Shown: positions 34,194 through 43,939, counted from the first letter of the stretch. The stretch: DNA of 64,000 bases from Phycisphaerales bacterium UBA5793 (GCA_002418285.1 DIDT01000061.1:1-64000); one strand, 5' to 3'. Numbers and translations are program-made. The notes: generated by a model not told the origin, from the letters alone.

Positions 34194-36629
34194 ATGATCT
34201 ACCCCACGAGGATCCGGCACATCGGGTTGAGATTGGGTCTGTTGGGTTTCGTCGCGATGGCACTGCCGCTCCCCGGCCGTACGGTGCAGGCACAATGTGA
34301 TCAGTGGCAGCCGATGGACCGTGGAGTATTCTCTTACGGGTATGTCGGCGCTCTGACGGAGTATGACGACCGACTGATCGTTGGCGGGCGGTTTAGCTCT
34401 GCCGACGGGCGCAATGCGCTTTGTATTGCGTCGTGGGATGGTCGGGTGTTGATGCCGTTCGGCGGGGACGTCCGCGGACCATTGGGTGGAACGATCAATG
34501 CGATGACGGTGTTTCGAGGCGATTTGATTGTCGCCGGGCGATTCTCCGAAGTTGGAGGAGTCCCAGCGAGCCACATCGCACGGTGGGATGGCGCGAACTG
34601 GTATGCGTTAGGTGACGGAACGAATGATCGAATCGGATCGCTGGCCGTGTTCGATGGGGAACTGTATGTTGGTGGTTCGTTTGAGTCGGCCGGCGGCGTC
34701 TATTCGCCCGGTATCGCGCGGTGGGATGGAGTCGCCTGGCACGATGTTGGAAATGGCCTGTCGGGTGGATCCTTTTTCGGACCTCGCGCAAACGCTCTCG
34801 TCGAATACCAGGGTACGCTGGTGGTTGCCGGGTCCTTCGATCAAGCGGGTACGGAGAGCGCCTCGGGAATCGCGCGATGGGATGGGTCGCGCTGGCATCC
34901 TCTCGCCACGGGGATCGACGGTGGCTGGATCAATGCCGCATGTACTTTCGGCGACGACCTTGTGGTTGGCGGACTGTTCGGCTCCGTGGGGGGTGAACCA
35001 ATGCCGCGCGTCGCCCGCTGGGACGGCGCGAACTGGTCGCCGCTTGGCGCCGGAATTGGCGACATCGATGGAGAGGTATTCGTTCTTATGCAGGTTGACG
35101 ATCTGCTGTACGCAGGCGGTAAGTTCGATACGTCGGGAAAGGTGGGGCTTGCGAACATCTCGAGGTGGGACGCAGCAGAGGGGCTCTGGAAGCCGGTGGG
35201 GCAAGGGACCGATCAGACGGTGACTGCTCTGGCTGGCTTTCGCGGCGAACTCATCATGGGAGGGCTCTTCACCGTCGCGGATGGATCACGAGTCAATGCA
35301 TTGGCGAGATGGAACGGGCAGAAGGTCATTCCGCTGGCGGGCGGCGTCCGGGACACCGGCGGGATTGCCGCGATGACAAAGTTCCGCGGAGACCTTATTG
35401 CGGGTGGCTACTTCACGTTCTCGAGTGCGGATTTCTCATCCATTGCGAGGTGGGATGGCCTCCATTGGCAGAGCCTGCCCTCGCTCGCTGATGTTCCGCT
35501 CGCAGCAGTCGACTCGCTCGCGGTCTATCGGGGTGAGTTAATCGCTGGTGGCGATTGCTACGACTCGGGCAACCGCTCCCTGGGCATCAATATCGCACGA
35601 TGGGATGGTGCGAGGTGGCGGCTGATGGGTGAAGGGTTCAATCACCGAGTGCTGGCCATGCTGGTGGCTGGAGAGGATCTGATTGTTGGTGGCATTTTCT
35701 TCAGGACAGGGAACACGGCGGTCGAGCATGTTGCCCGCTGGGATGGACGCCGGTGGTATCCAATAGGCGAAGGTCTGGACGGCATTGTCAACTCACTTGC
35801 AATCTACCGCGACGAGCTGATCGCCGGCGGCAGTTTCCTGCGCTCAGGAAACGGGGAACCGATGCGCGGCATCGCACGCTGGGATGGTAAGCAGTGGAGT
35901 GAACTCGGCGGCGGCGTGATCGGAACTGTCGAGACCACGGTCGTGTACCGTGGCGAACTGATTGTCGCGGGTTACATCCGCGAAGCGGGCGGATTGCCGG
36001 TCAATCAGATTGCGCGCTGGGATGGAGAACAGTGGCACGCGCTGGGTGAGGGCGTTGATCAGGCGGTGAAGCGCCTGACGGTTTTCAACGGCGATCTTAT
36101 CGCCGCGGGATACTTCACGACGGCCGGTGGCGAAACTGCGAATTACGTAGCCCGTTGGGATGGTGAGCGCTGGCGACCCATTGGGGGTGGGGTCGGTGGT
36201 CGAGCGGAATCTGCCTACACGCTCGACGATGCGCTGTACATCGGCGGCTGGTTCGCGAAAGCCGGAGACGTCTTCGTCAACGGCATCACCCAGTGGCGCG
36301 ACTGTCAGGCGGCCATCGAGTTGACCGTCGACGCTTCCTGTCCGGGTGGGGGACCGATCACGGTTTCGTGGTCGGGCGCGACGGCAAGCGGGACGGCGGC
36401 GATTGTGTTCGCGCGCAGCACCGGCGCGTTTGTTGTTCCGACAGGTCGTTGTGCCGGCACGTCGCTCGGGCTGGGTGCGCAGAGCATCCAGGTTGGCTGG
36501 CAGGGCCGATCGCAACCCGACGGCGGCGGTACGGTGTTGGCCTCGATTCCGCCGGCAGCCTGCGGCGGCTATCTGCAACTGCTCGATCTCACGACGTGCC
36601 AGACAAGCAACGTCGCCCGCATCGAATAG
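34194..36629 (+). CDS. Secreted 14-repeat propeller-like protein with Cys module
   Basis: 811 residues from ATG 34194 after GGAGG at 7 bases. A signal peptide ends near TVQAQ. About 14 repeats of 45-50 residues follow with the pattern V-x-G-x-F-x-x-A-G-G ... IARWDGxxWxxLGxG ... ALxVYxGELIAGG, predicting beta-propeller blades (two seven-blade propellers would fit; inference). From about residue 705 a C-terminal module has four Cys in DASCPGG, RCAGTSLGLG, AACGGYLQLLDL and TCQTSN; the same module ends the protein at 60850-61737. Surface or extracellular; function unknown. Confidence 0.82.
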   Translation: MIYPTRIRHIGLRLGLLGFVAMALPLPGRTVQAQCDQWQPMDRGVFSYGYVGALTEYDDRLIVGGRFSSADGRNALCIASWDGRVLMPFGGDVRGPLGGTINAMTVFRGDLIVAGRFSEVGGVPASHIARWDGANWYALGDGTNDRIGSLAVFDGELYVGGSFESAGGVYSPGIARWDGVAWHDVGNGLSGGSFFGPRANALVEYQGTLVVAGSFDQAGTESASGIARWDGSRWHPLATGIDGGWINAACTFGDDLVVGGLFGSVGGEPMPRVARWDGANWSPLGAGIGDIDGEVFVLMQVDDLLYAGGKFDTSGKVGLANISRWDAAEGLWKPVGQGTDQTVTALAGFRGELIMGGLFTVADGSRVNALARWNGQKVIPLAGGVRDTGGIAAMTKFRGDLIAGGYFTFSSADFSSIARWDGLHWQSLPSLADVPLAAVDSLAVYRGELIAGGDCYDSGNRSLGINIARWDGARWRLMGEGFNHRVLAMLVAGEDLIVGGIFFRTGNTAVEHVARWDGRRWYPIGEGLDGIVNSLAIYRDELIAGGSFLRSGNGEPMRGIARWDGKQWSELGGGVIGTVETTVVYRGELIVAGYIREAGGLPVNQIARWDGEQWHALGEGVDQAVKRLTVFNGDLIAAGYFTTAGGETANYVARWDGERWRPIGGGVGGRAESAYTLDDALYIGGWFAKAGDVFVNGITQWRDCQAAIELTVDASCPGGGPITVSWSGATASGTAAIVFARSTGAFVVPTGRCAGTSLGLGAQSIQVGWQGRSQPDGGGTVLASIPPAACGGYLQLLDLTTCQTSNVARIE

Positions 36630-36649
36630 CCGAATCGACTTGCGCTCGC

Positions 36650-36655
36650 TACCGT
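36650..36655 (+). promoter_or_regulatory. TACCGT box, leaderless-type -10 of gltX
   Basis: TACCGT ends 8 bases before ATG 36664; no Shine-Dalgarno. Confidence 0.42.
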
Positions 36656-36663
36656 CCGCCGTT

Positions 36664-38328
36664 ATGACTGCTGACGCATTATCGACCGTTCGCACCCGTT
36701 TTGCCCCGTCCCCTTCCGGCCACCTGCACGTTGGCGGGGCCCGCACGGCCCTGTTCTGCTGGGCGTACGCGCGGCAGCAGGGCGGGAAGTTTATTCTGCG
36801 CATCGAGGACACCGACCAGAAGCGCAGCAGCGATGCGGCGAGCCTGGGGTTCCTGCGCGATCTGAAGTGGCTGGGGATCGACTGGGACGAGGGGCCGGAG
36901 TTCGAGGATTGCGGCGGCGGGGAGTTCGGGCCGTACTTCCAGAGCCAGCGCGTCGAGACGTACACGAAGTATCTTGATCAACTCGTGGTGGAGGGCAGGG
37001 CGTATTACGCGTTTGACACGGCCGAGGAACTCGACGCCAAACGCAAGGCGGCCCGGGCGGCGAATCAGAACTATCGCTACGACGGCAGTGCGGCGATGGC
37101 GCTGTCTCCTGATGAGGTGCAGCGACGCCTGGACGTTGGCGAGGCGGCGGTGATCCGCTTCAAGTTGCCCCATGAGCCGATTGTGATTCGAGATGAGATC
37201 CTCGGTGAGGCGACGATTGCGCCCGAGCAACTCGATGACTTTGTCATTCGCAAGGCGGATGGGTTTCCGACGTATCACTTCGCCGTGGTGGTGGATGATG
37301 AGTTGATGCAGGTGTCGCATGTGCTCCGGGCGCAGGAACACTTCATGAACACGGCCCGACACATGGTCTTGCAGGATGCGCTGGGATTCCGCCGGCCGAC
37401 CTATGCCCACCTGCCGCTGATCTTCAATCCGGATGGGTCGAAGATGTCCAAGCGCGACAAGGACAAGACGCTGCGGGCGGCGGTGAAGGCCAAGGGCATC
37501 GACAACTTGAACGTGGTCTTCCGCCAGACGGCGGGGATCGACGCGTGGCTCAAGGACAAGGACTCGCAACTGGAGTTCGACAGCGCGATCATGCTGGCGG
37601 ATGACCTTGCTGTTCAACTGCCGGAAATCAATGTCGATGATTTTCGGCGCAGCGGCTACCTGCCGGATGTGCTGATCAACTACCTTGCGCTGCTCGGGTG
37701 GAATCCGGGCGGAGATGTTGAGAAGTTCGATCGCGCGTATCTTGTCGAGAAGTTTGGCTTCGATCGCGTGCTCAAGAGTCCGGCGAAGTTTGATCGCGCC
37801 AAGCTGCTGGCGTTCAGCCACGATGCGATCCAGGCGCTGCCGACGGAGGAGTTCGTGCGGTTGTTCCGCGCCCACTGCGACGAGTTTCACCCCGAGTTCA
37901 TCGAGAAGCTGTCGCCCGAGCACTTCGACCTGCTCGCCGCAGCGAACCACAAGCGATCCAAGACGCTCGATGACCAGGTGCGTTCAAGCCTGTTCTTTGT
38001 GCTCGAAGATAGCGCCATCGAATACAACACCGAAGACAAGAACGCGCGCAAGGCGATTGCTAATGGCGATCCGCCGGGGCGGGCGCATCTCGAGGCGCTG
38101 CTGCCGCTTCTTGAAGGTCTGCACCAGTGGGACGTGGCTGGGCTTGAGAAAGCGATCGGCGCCTACGTCGAGGCACAGGCCGGCGGCAATCTCGGCAAGG
38201 TGGCCCAGCCGCTGCGCGTGGCGGTCACGGGAACGACCATCAGCCCGGCGATCTACGAGACGCTGGCGATCCTGGGGAAGGTGTCGACGGCGATTCGCAT
38301 TCGTCGATGTCTGGAGGCGTTTGCCTGA
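36664..38328 (+). CDS. gltX: Glutamyl-tRNA synthetase
   Basis: 554 residues from ATG 36664; the frame is open upstream into the preceding gene but motifs begin only here. Class Ic synthetase with FAPSPSGHLHVGGART (HIGH motif), RIEDTDQKRSS, and SKMSKRD (KMSKS). The C-terminal anticodon-binding region is long and helical. Charges tRNA-Glu. glnS lies 90 bases downstream, so glutaminylation is direct; the enzyme need not be non-discriminating. About 70-90 residues longer than E. coli GltX, from inserts such as GPEFEDCGGGEFGPYF. Confidence 0.95.
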   Translation: MTADALSTVRTRFAPSPSGHLHVGGARTALFCWAYARQQGGKFILRIEDTDQKRSSDAASLGFLRDLKWLGIDWDEGPEFEDCGGGEFGPYFQSQRVETYTKYLDQLVVEGRAYYAFDTAEELDAKRKAARAANQNYRYDGSAAMALSPDEVQRRLDVGEAAVIRFKLPHEPIVIRDEILGEATIAPEQLDDFVIRKADGFPTYHFAVVVDDELMQVSHVLRAQEHFMNTARHMVLQDALGFRRPTYAHLPLIFNPDGSKMSKRDKDKTLRAAVKAKGIDNLNVVFRQTAGIDAWLKDKDSQLEFDSAIMLADDLAVQLPEINVDDFRRSGYLPDVLINYLALLGWNPGGDVEKFDRAYLVEKFGFDRVLKSPAKFDRAKLLAFSHDAIQALPTEEFVRLFRAHCDEFHPEFIEKLSPEHFDLLAAANHKRSKTLDDQVRSSLFFVLEDSAIEYNTEDKNARKAIANGDPPGRAHLEALLPLLEGLHQWDVAGLEKAIGAYVEAQAGGNLGKVAQPLRVAVTGTTISPAIYETLAILGKVSTAIRIRRCLEAFA

Positions 38329-38404
38329 GGTGCGGCACTTGATGCGGAGGCGCAGGCGACATCGCTTGTCGCTGTTGTTGCCGTCTTTCAACGGCGCGCG
38401 TACC

Positions 38405-38410
38405 TACCAT
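38405..38410 (+). promoter_or_regulatory. TACCAT box, leaderless-type -10 of glnS
   Basis: TACCAT ends 8 bases before ATG 38419; no Shine-Dalgarno. Confidence 0.42.
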
Positions 38411-38418
38411 TCCCGCCT

Positions 38419-40119
38419 ATGGAATCGACACGAACACTCGACTTTATTCGCGCGATGGTGCTTGAAGACCTGCAGAGCAATCGGCACAGCGGGCGCCTCA
38501 CCACGCGCTTTCCCCCTGAGCCCAATGGCTACCTGCACATCGGGCACGCCAAGAGCATCTGCCTGAACTTCGGCATTCCGCAGGAGTTCAAAGACCAGGC
38601 GCCGGCCGGGGCGCGGTGCAACCTGCGCTTCGATGACACGAATCCGACCAAGGAAGAGCAGGAGTACATCGACGCCATCAAGCGCGACATCAGGTGGCTC
38701 GGCTTTGACTGGGGCAAGGATGAGTATTACGCCAGCGACTACTTCGAGCAGTTGTACGAGTGGGCGATCAAACTCATCAAGGAGGGCAAGGCCTACGTCT
38801 GCGATCTGAATGCCGAGCAGATCCGCCAGACGCGCGGCAACCTCACTCAGCCGGGTACGCCGAGCCCCTATCGCGATCGAAGCGTCGAGGAGAATCTCGA
38901 TCTCTTTGCGCGCATGCGCAAGGGTGAGTTTCCGGATGGCTCGCGCGTGCTCCGCGCGAAGATCGACATGGCCTCGCCGAACCTGAACATGCGCGATCCG
39001 GTGATGTACCGCATTCTGCACGCGAAACACCCTCGCACCGGCGGCGCGTGGTGCATCTACCCGATGTACGACTATGCCCACGGACAGAGCGACTCGATCG
39101 AGCGCATCACGCACTCACTGTGCACGCTGGAGTTTGAAGATCATCGGCCGCTCTACGACTGGTTCATCGAGCAGCTGGGAATCTTCCCGAGCCGGCAAAC
39201 GGAGTTCAATCGACTCAATCTCACGCACACGGTCGTAACGAAGCGCAAGCTGCGCACTCTTGTCGAGGACAAGCACGTGGCGGGATGGGACGATCCGCGC
39301 ATGCCGACCCTCTCGGCCCTGCGTCGGCGGGGTTATCCGCCGGCAGCGATTCGCGGATTCTGCGATGCGGTCGGACTGAGCAAGCGCGAGCAGTTGATCG
39401 ACCTGTCGCGCCTGGAGTATCACGTGCGCGAAGAACTCAACCGGACGGCCAACCGGGTGATGGCGGTGCTCGACCCGTTGCGCGTGGTGATCACCAACTA
39501 CCCGGCCGAGCAGGTCGAGGAGATGGAGGCGGTCAACAACCCCGAAGATCCGGAGGCGGGCAAGCGCACGGTGCCCTTCTCGCAGGTGCTCTATATCGAG
39601 CGCGAGGACTTCATGGAGAACCCGCCCGGCAAGTTCTTCCGACTTGCGCCGGGGCGCGAAGTGCGCTTGCGCTACGGCTACTGGGTGACCTGCACGAATG
39701 TCATCAAGGATGATGACGGGAACATTGTCGAACTGCACTGCACCTATGACCCGCAGACGCGCGGCGGCGACAGCCCGCCAGACGGCCGCAAGGTCAAGGG
39801 GACGATTCACTGGGTCAGCGCGGCGCATGCGATCGACGCCGAAGTACGGCTGTACGACACGCTCTTCGCGAAGGAAGATCCCAACGACGTACCTGAAGGC
39901 GGCGACTGGCTGGACAATCTCAATCCGGAGTCGCTCAAGGTGGTGCACGGCGCCAAGGTGGAGCCTTCGCTGAAGAACGTCGAGGCAGGGGGGACGTTCC
40001 AGTTCGAGCGGCTGGGATACTTCTGCGTTGATGTCGACACGGAAAAGTCGACCGCCCTGGTCTTCAACCGCACGGTGACACTGAAGGACTCGTGGGGCAA
40101 ATCGCAGAAGCAGCCCTAG
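38419..40119 (+). CDS. glnS: Glutaminyl-tRNA synthetase
   Basis: 566 residues, close to E. coli GlnS (554). PPEPNGYLHIGHAKS is the HIGH motif and VVTKRKLRTLV the KMSKS equivalent (VMSKRKL in E. coli). DTNPTKEEQEYIDAIKRD and CTLEFEDHRPLYDW are characteristic of GlnRS, and the C-terminal beta-barrel anticodon domain is complete (HWVSAAHAIDAEVRLYD). Charges tRNA-Gln directly. Probably its own transcript, given the leaderless-type box 8 bases before the start. Confidence 0.96.
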   Translation: MESTRTLDFIRAMVLEDLQSNRHSGRLTTRFPPEPNGYLHIGHAKSICLNFGIPQEFKDQAPAGARCNLRFDDTNPTKEEQEYIDAIKRDIRWLGFDWGKDEYYASDYFEQLYEWAIKLIKEGKAYVCDLNAEQIRQTRGNLTQPGTPSPYRDRSVEENLDLFARMRKGEFPDGSRVLRAKIDMASPNLNMRDPVMYRILHAKHPRTGGAWCIYPMYDYAHGQSDSIERITHSLCTLEFEDHRPLYDWFIEQLGIFPSRQTEFNRLNLTHTVVTKRKLRTLVEDKHVAGWDDPRMPTLSALRRRGYPPAAIRGFCDAVGLSKREQLIDLSRLEYHVREELNRTANRVMAVLDPLRVVITNYPAEQVEEMEAVNNPEDPEAGKRTVPFSQVLYIEREDFMENPPGKFFRLAPGREVRLRYGYWVTCTNVIKDDDGNIVELHCTYDPQTRGGDSPPDGRKVKGTIHWVSAAHAIDAEVRLYDTLFAKEDPNDVPEGGDWLDNLNPESLKVVHGAKVEPSLKNVEAGGTFQFERLGYFCVDVDTEKSTALVFNRTVTLKDSWGKSQKQP

Positions 40120-40148
40120 TTGCAGCGGAGCGAAGGCGAGACCTGACC

Positions 40149-40511
40149 ATGACCCTTTCTGCACTGCTCCGGCGCCTCGATGAGCACCTGCAGGAGTGTG
40201 CAGATTTCGGCGTGGTTGCGTTCGGGGCAGCGGATGCTGAGGATCCGTTGTGCCACCATGTCGTCGCGGTGTGGCCCGTGGACTCCGGAGAGGAGATCAT
40301 CGTACAGATCTCGGGCGGTGATCGGGGGTCAGTTGCTCCGCCGCTCTCGCTTGCAGCGTTTGCGGCCATGTTGCAGTCCGTCGGCGAAGGGCGTGAAGCG
40401 TGGGAGGTCGAGTGCAGCGAAGGTGTGCCCGGCCCGAAGTGGCGCGTCGACCTGCCGATCCGAACCACTGGCGCAAACGGGCAGGATCGGCTGTTTGCCT
40501 TGATCTGGTAA
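40149..40511 (+). CDS. Hypothetical protein
   Basis: 120 residues from ATG 40149, 29 bases after glnS. LLRRLDEHLQECADFGVVAFGA, DEDPLCHHVVAVWPV-like segment, EEIIVQISGG and WRVDLPIR alternate strands and helices; no signal peptide or membrane segment, no family recognised. Reasonable codon use and position support it as real, probably on the glnS transcript. Confidence 0.6.
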   Translation: MTLSALLRRLDEHLQECADFGVVAFGAADAEDPLCHHVVAVWPVDSGEEIIVQISGGDRGSVAPPLSLAAFAAMLQSVGEGREAWEVECSEGVPGPKWRVDLPIRTTGANGQDRLFALIW

Positions 40512-40568
40512 GCGACGTCGCCGATCGATCATGGGGCGGCGAGAGCGATGCAGGTTCCGGGAGGTGTC

Positions 40569-41024
40569 ATGCCCAACTATTGCTCACATTGCGGCGCCAA
40601 GGTCGTGGCCGGAGAGTCACACTGCCTGTCGTGCGGCACGCCGTTGAGTCGAGGAAACTGGCTGGGTCGGCTCTTGGGCGGCTTGTTGGGCATTCGCCGG
40701 CACGATGACGATCTCATTCTCGACGGGCCGGGCTCGCCACCTCACCAGGCGATGAACTCGTTCAAGATCACCAGGGAAGTCGGAATCGACAGCTCAACGG
40801 CCAACTGGGAGGATCTGCCCGAAGAAGTCCGCCAGCAACTGGAGCATTCGGAGCTGCAGCATTCCATGATCGACCTGTCCGGAACCGGCGTCCGGATCTC
40901 GCGCCGCGAGGACTACACCTACACGGACGAGTCGGGCGTCGTGCGGCACTACAAATCACTCGACGAAATGCCGCCCGACGTGCGCCGCCTCTTTGAGAAG
41001 CTCATCCCGCCTGAGATGCAGTAA
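40569..41024 (+). CDS. Zinc-ribbon protein
   Basis: 151 residues from ATG 40569 behind GGGAGG. An N-terminal double-Cys zinc ribbon (CSHCGAKVVAGESHCLSCG, four Cys) is followed by a short hydrophobic LGRLLGGLLGI and a polar, acidic region of unknown function (SRREDYTYTDESGVVRHYKSLDEMPPD). The last part resembles short conserved planctomycete proteins of unknown role. Cytoplasmic or membrane-attached. Confidence 0.72.
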   Translation: MPNYCSHCGAKVVAGESHCLSCGTPLSRGNWLGRLLGGLLGIRRHDDDLILDGPGSPPHQAMNSFKITREVGIDSSTANWEDLPEEVRQQLEHSELQHSMIDLSGTGVRISRREDYTYTDESGVVRHYKSLDEMPPDVRRLFEKLIPPEMQ

Positions 41025-41038
41025 CGGACCGGCTACGT

Positions 41039-42007
41039 TCAGCGCCACGCGCGCCAGTACGAGTTAATACGCTTGACAAATGCGCCCGGCTTCTCGGCCA
41101 GCAGTGTGGCACCGATCCGGTGCGCCTGTTCCTGCAGCGCTAAGCGGCGAGCATCGAGCAATTCCAGTGCCGCACCGGTCTGCGATTCGTCAGCATGTGA
41201 AACAAGTTGATCCCGTAACACCGCCAGATCGTGATCGAGGCCGAGCGTTTCAGCCAGGCGGTCCGCGGATTGTCGACGGGCCTTGAACTCGTCGGGCCAG
41301 AGGCTGCGGAGCAGGCACATGTGGTGCCAGTGGTACTTGGCTTGTTTGCGCCACTCGTGCAGGTGCTCGTCGGGTGTGTCGGAGCCGGCGCTGCGCATGG
41401 CCGAGCGCGAGCGGCGATAGGTCCTCTCGAGCCCGTCGCGGATGGCGTCGAAGCCGCCGAGGTTCAACACCCAGCCGGACACACGGGTTCGCGCTGACGC
41501 AAGTCGGTCGAGTGCTTCATCGAGGAGCGGCGGTTGGGTAAAGGCACTGGTGGTAAACGACTCGTCTCGCTCCCGTTCGAGTTGCTTGAGCAGGGCGGTC
41601 AAACCGTCATTGGTGGGTTGCAGGTTAGAGGCCAGCGTGTGAAAGGTCTGCAGCTGCGCCACTGCATCGCGCAAAGGACCAAGCAGCCGGGCAGCGTCGC
41701 GGAGCAACTCATTTTCCGCATCGAATTCCGTGAATCCGGCGCGCACCAGCCGAAGCAGGCCTCGAAGCTTCTTGCACCGCCTGCGGAAGTTGTGAATGCC
41801 CTGGTGCGGGTTTGGGTTTTTCGCTTCGGAGGTGGCGCGATCGATCTGCTCGAGGGCGATTCGTCGGAACGCCTCCTCCACCGACTCCTTCCTGCGAATG
41901 CGATAGGGCACGCAAGACTGTACCGCCGGCTCCCCGATGGGCTGAAACGGCGTGCATCCTTTGCGAGACGCTAGCGCGCGGGGCTGGACGCCCACATCCG
42001 TTTGCAT
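41039..42007 (-). CDS. CHAD-domain protein
   Basis: 322 residues from ATG 42007 (ATG 42019 also possible). The helical CHAD domain starts near residue 34 (YRIRRKESVEEAFRRIALEQID) and has the conserved basic/His pattern: HNFRRRCKKLRGLLRL, LLGPLRDAVAQL and HEWRKQAKYHWHHM. CHAD domains bind polyphosphate; many are fused to CYTH phosphatases, but no CYTH domain is present. Divergent from a radical SAM gene with starts only about 11 bases apart. Confidence 0.88.
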   Translation of the reverse strand: MQTDVGVQPRALASRKGCTPFQPIGEPAVQSCVPYRIRRKESVEEAFRRIALEQIDRATSEAKNPNPHQGIHNFRRRCKKLRGLLRLVRAGFTEFDAENELLRDAARLLGPLRDAVAQLQTFHTLASNLQPTNDGLTALLKQLERERDESFTTSAFTQPPLLDEALDRLASARTRVSGWVLNLGGFDAIRDGLERTYRRSRSAMRSAGSDTPDEHLHEWRKQAKYHWHHMCLLRSLWPDEFKARRQSADRLAETLGLDHDLAVLRDQLVSHADESQTGAALELLDARRLALQEQAHRIGATLLAEKPGAFVKRINSYWRAWR

Positions 42008-42010
42008 AAT
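42005..42010 (+). promoter_or_regulatory. CATAAT box of the radical SAM gene
   Basis: CATAAT ends 7 bases before ATG 42018; five of six bases match TATAAT. It overlaps the start codon of the divergent CHAD gene. Confidence 0.4.
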
Positions 42011-42017
42011 GTTAGGC

Positions 42018-43208
42018 ATGGCTCCCGATTTCGAGTATCCCGATGCGTTACCCGACGGCGAAGCGCGCGGCCGGGCGGCTGCGCTCAACCCCGGCAATCG
42101 GTTTGTCGGGGATCCGAAGCGGGGCATCGTTCGGCGGTTGCACGTTCTGGGCGAGCACCTCGATCAACTGCATCGTGAGGGGCGGGAGGAAGGCGCCGGT
42201 TGCGGCGGCTGCCAGGTAGAGACGGAAGTTCGTCCCGACGCGACGCGGCGAATCATCAATCGCGTCGATTCCCCTGACGTGTCATTCAACTGGTCCATCA
42301 ATCCGTACCGTGGCTGCGAGCATGGTTGCATCTACTGCTATGCTCGGCCGGATCATGAGCGGCTGGGTTACTCATCCGGCCTCGATTTCGAAACGAAGAT
42401 TGTCGCGAAGATCGATGCGCCGCAACTGCTTCGCCGCGAACTGGCGCATCCGAAGTGGAAAGGCGAGACGATCGTCTTCTCGGGGGTGACGGACTGCTAC
42501 CAACCCGTGGAGCGCGAGTATCTCATCACGCGAGGTTGTCTGGAAGTGATCGCCGACTGCCGTCAGCCCGTGGGCATCATCACCAAGAACCGCCTGGTGC
42601 TGCGCGATCTGGATCTGCTTCAGAAGCTCGCCGCGCACCAGGCCGTTCGAGTTGGGGTGAGTGTGACAACGCTGGACAACCGCCTTGCCGCGAAGATGGA
42701 GCCGCGCGCCTCGAGCCCGGCGGAGCGTCTGGAAACGCTCGCCGCGCTGCGCGGTGCGGGAATCCAGACGTTTGCCATGATGGCGCCGATCATTCCCGGA
42801 CTCAACGACCGTGAGATTCCGGCGGTGCTCAAGGCGGTGGCGGAGGCGGGGGCGGCCACTGCAGGCTACATCATGCTGCGGCTGCCGCACCAGATCAAAA
42901 CACTCTTTCTCGATTGGCTGGCTCGTCATTATCCGGACCGGGCGGCGCATGTGGAGTCGTTGCTGCGCGAGGTGCGCGGCGGCGAGTTGTATGATCCCGC
43001 CTTTGGCGTGCGCCAGCGGGGCCAGGGCCCGATAGCCGCACAGATCAACACGCTCTTCATGGCCTTCAGCGGGCGGTACGGGCTGGATGGAACGCTGCCT
43101 CCGCTCAGCGGCAAGTCGTTTCGTCGGCCCGTGGCGAAGGACAATTCGGACCCTCCTGTCGGAGCAATGAAGCAATTCGCGCTCTTCGAAGCAGCGCCTG
43201 AGGAGTGA
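42018..43208 (+). CDS. PA0069-family radical SAM protein
   Basis: 396 residues from ATG 42018. NPYRGCEHGCIYCYARP supplies the CxxxCxxC [4Fe-4S] cluster; LDFETKIVAK, GETIVFSGVTDCYQPVE and GIITKNRLVLRDLDLLQKL are typical of the PA0069/SplB-like branch, close to but distinct from spore photoproduct lyase. The N-terminal GARGRAAALNPGNRF-like region matches that family's extension. The chemical role of the family is not established; a DNA- or cofactor-modifying enzyme is often guessed. The C-terminal region holds PPLSGKSFRRP. Confidence 0.88.
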   Translation: MAPDFEYPDALPDGEARGRAAALNPGNRFVGDPKRGIVRRLHVLGEHLDQLHREGREEGAGCGGCQVETEVRPDATRRIINRVDSPDVSFNWSINPYRGCEHGCIYCYARPDHERLGYSSGLDFETKIVAKIDAPQLLRRELAHPKWKGETIVFSGVTDCYQPVEREYLITRGCLEVIADCRQPVGIITKNRLVLRDLDLLQKLAAHQAVRVGVSVTTLDNRLAAKMEPRASSPAERLETLAALRGAGIQTFAMMAPIIPGLNDREIPAVLKAVAEAGAATAGYIMLRLPHQIKTLFLDWLARHYPDRAAHVESLLREVRGGELYDPAFGVRQRGQGPIAAQINTLFMAFSGRYGLDGTLPPLSGKSFRRPVAKDNSDPPVGAMKQFALFEAAPEE

Positions 43209-43366
43209 GATTTGGAGCGTGGATGGAGCGGGAGTTTGCCTGGACGTCATGATCGTCACATCTTCCGCCTATCCGCTGCACTTACTGTTTTCACCCCTGT
43301 TTACGGACGAAGTTAATCGTAGAGTTCCTTACTGGAGGGCTCGCGCAACAGCGGGCGTGAACGACC

Positions 43367-43939
43367 ATGCGATTGATTCTCGACAGCCTGATGGCCGTAG
43401 TCCTTGCGGCGCTGTTGGCGGGAATCCTGCTTCATCAGCGTCACGAGCAGCAGCACCTGCGCGATGTGGAGACGGTCCGCGCCAATGTTCGCCTGATTCA
43501 GCAGCAGATCATGCTGCAGGCGGCGCTTGAGCGCGTTCCGCGCAATGAGTATGGCTTCCCGATCACGATTGATCCCGAGTGGTTCGGCGACATGGTGCCG
43601 CGCAACCCGCTCGTGGGTATCGATCATCCCTGGATGGAAGTGGCCGGCGCAGATGAAGCGCGTCTGGCCCATCCGGCGCTCCGAACGGCTGATGAGGCGT
43701 CCGTCGCCTGTTTCTGGTACAACCCGATCACAGGCATCGTGCGGGCGCGCGTGCCGCACGAAGTGAGTGATGAGAGCACGCTGGAGATGTACAACTTCGT
43801 GAACGGCTGCAATCTGCCGAGCCTGTTTGCCAGTGGCGAGCAGGTCTCAGCGGACGGCGCGTTCATCGCCCCTCGGCCGATCCGCACTCGGGCCGCGGTC
43901 GAAGTGAAGGATGAATCGCTCGCCATGGCGCGACCCTGA
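43367..43939 (+). CDS. Membrane-anchored protein, pseudopilin-like N-terminus
   Basis: 190 residues from ATG 43367. A single N-terminal helix (LILDSLMAVVLAALLAGILL) followed by a long amphipathic helix (HLRDVETVRANVRLIQQQIML) looks like a minor pseudopilin without a prepilin cleavage motif. The globular rest (NEYGFPITIDPEWFGDMVPRNPLVG, HPWMEVAG, ACFWYNPITGIVRARVPHE) is of unknown fold. Conserved-looking planctomycete protein; no Shine-Dalgarno. Confidence 0.68.
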   Translation: MRLILDSLMAVVLAALLAGILLHQRHEQQHLRDVETVRANVRLIQQQIMLQAALERVPRNEYGFPITIDPEWFGDMVPRNPLVGIDHPWMEVAGADEARLAHPALRTADEASVACFWYNPITGIVRARVPHEVSDESTLEMYNFVNGCNLPSLFASGEQVSADGAFIAPRPIRTRAAVEVKDESLAMARP

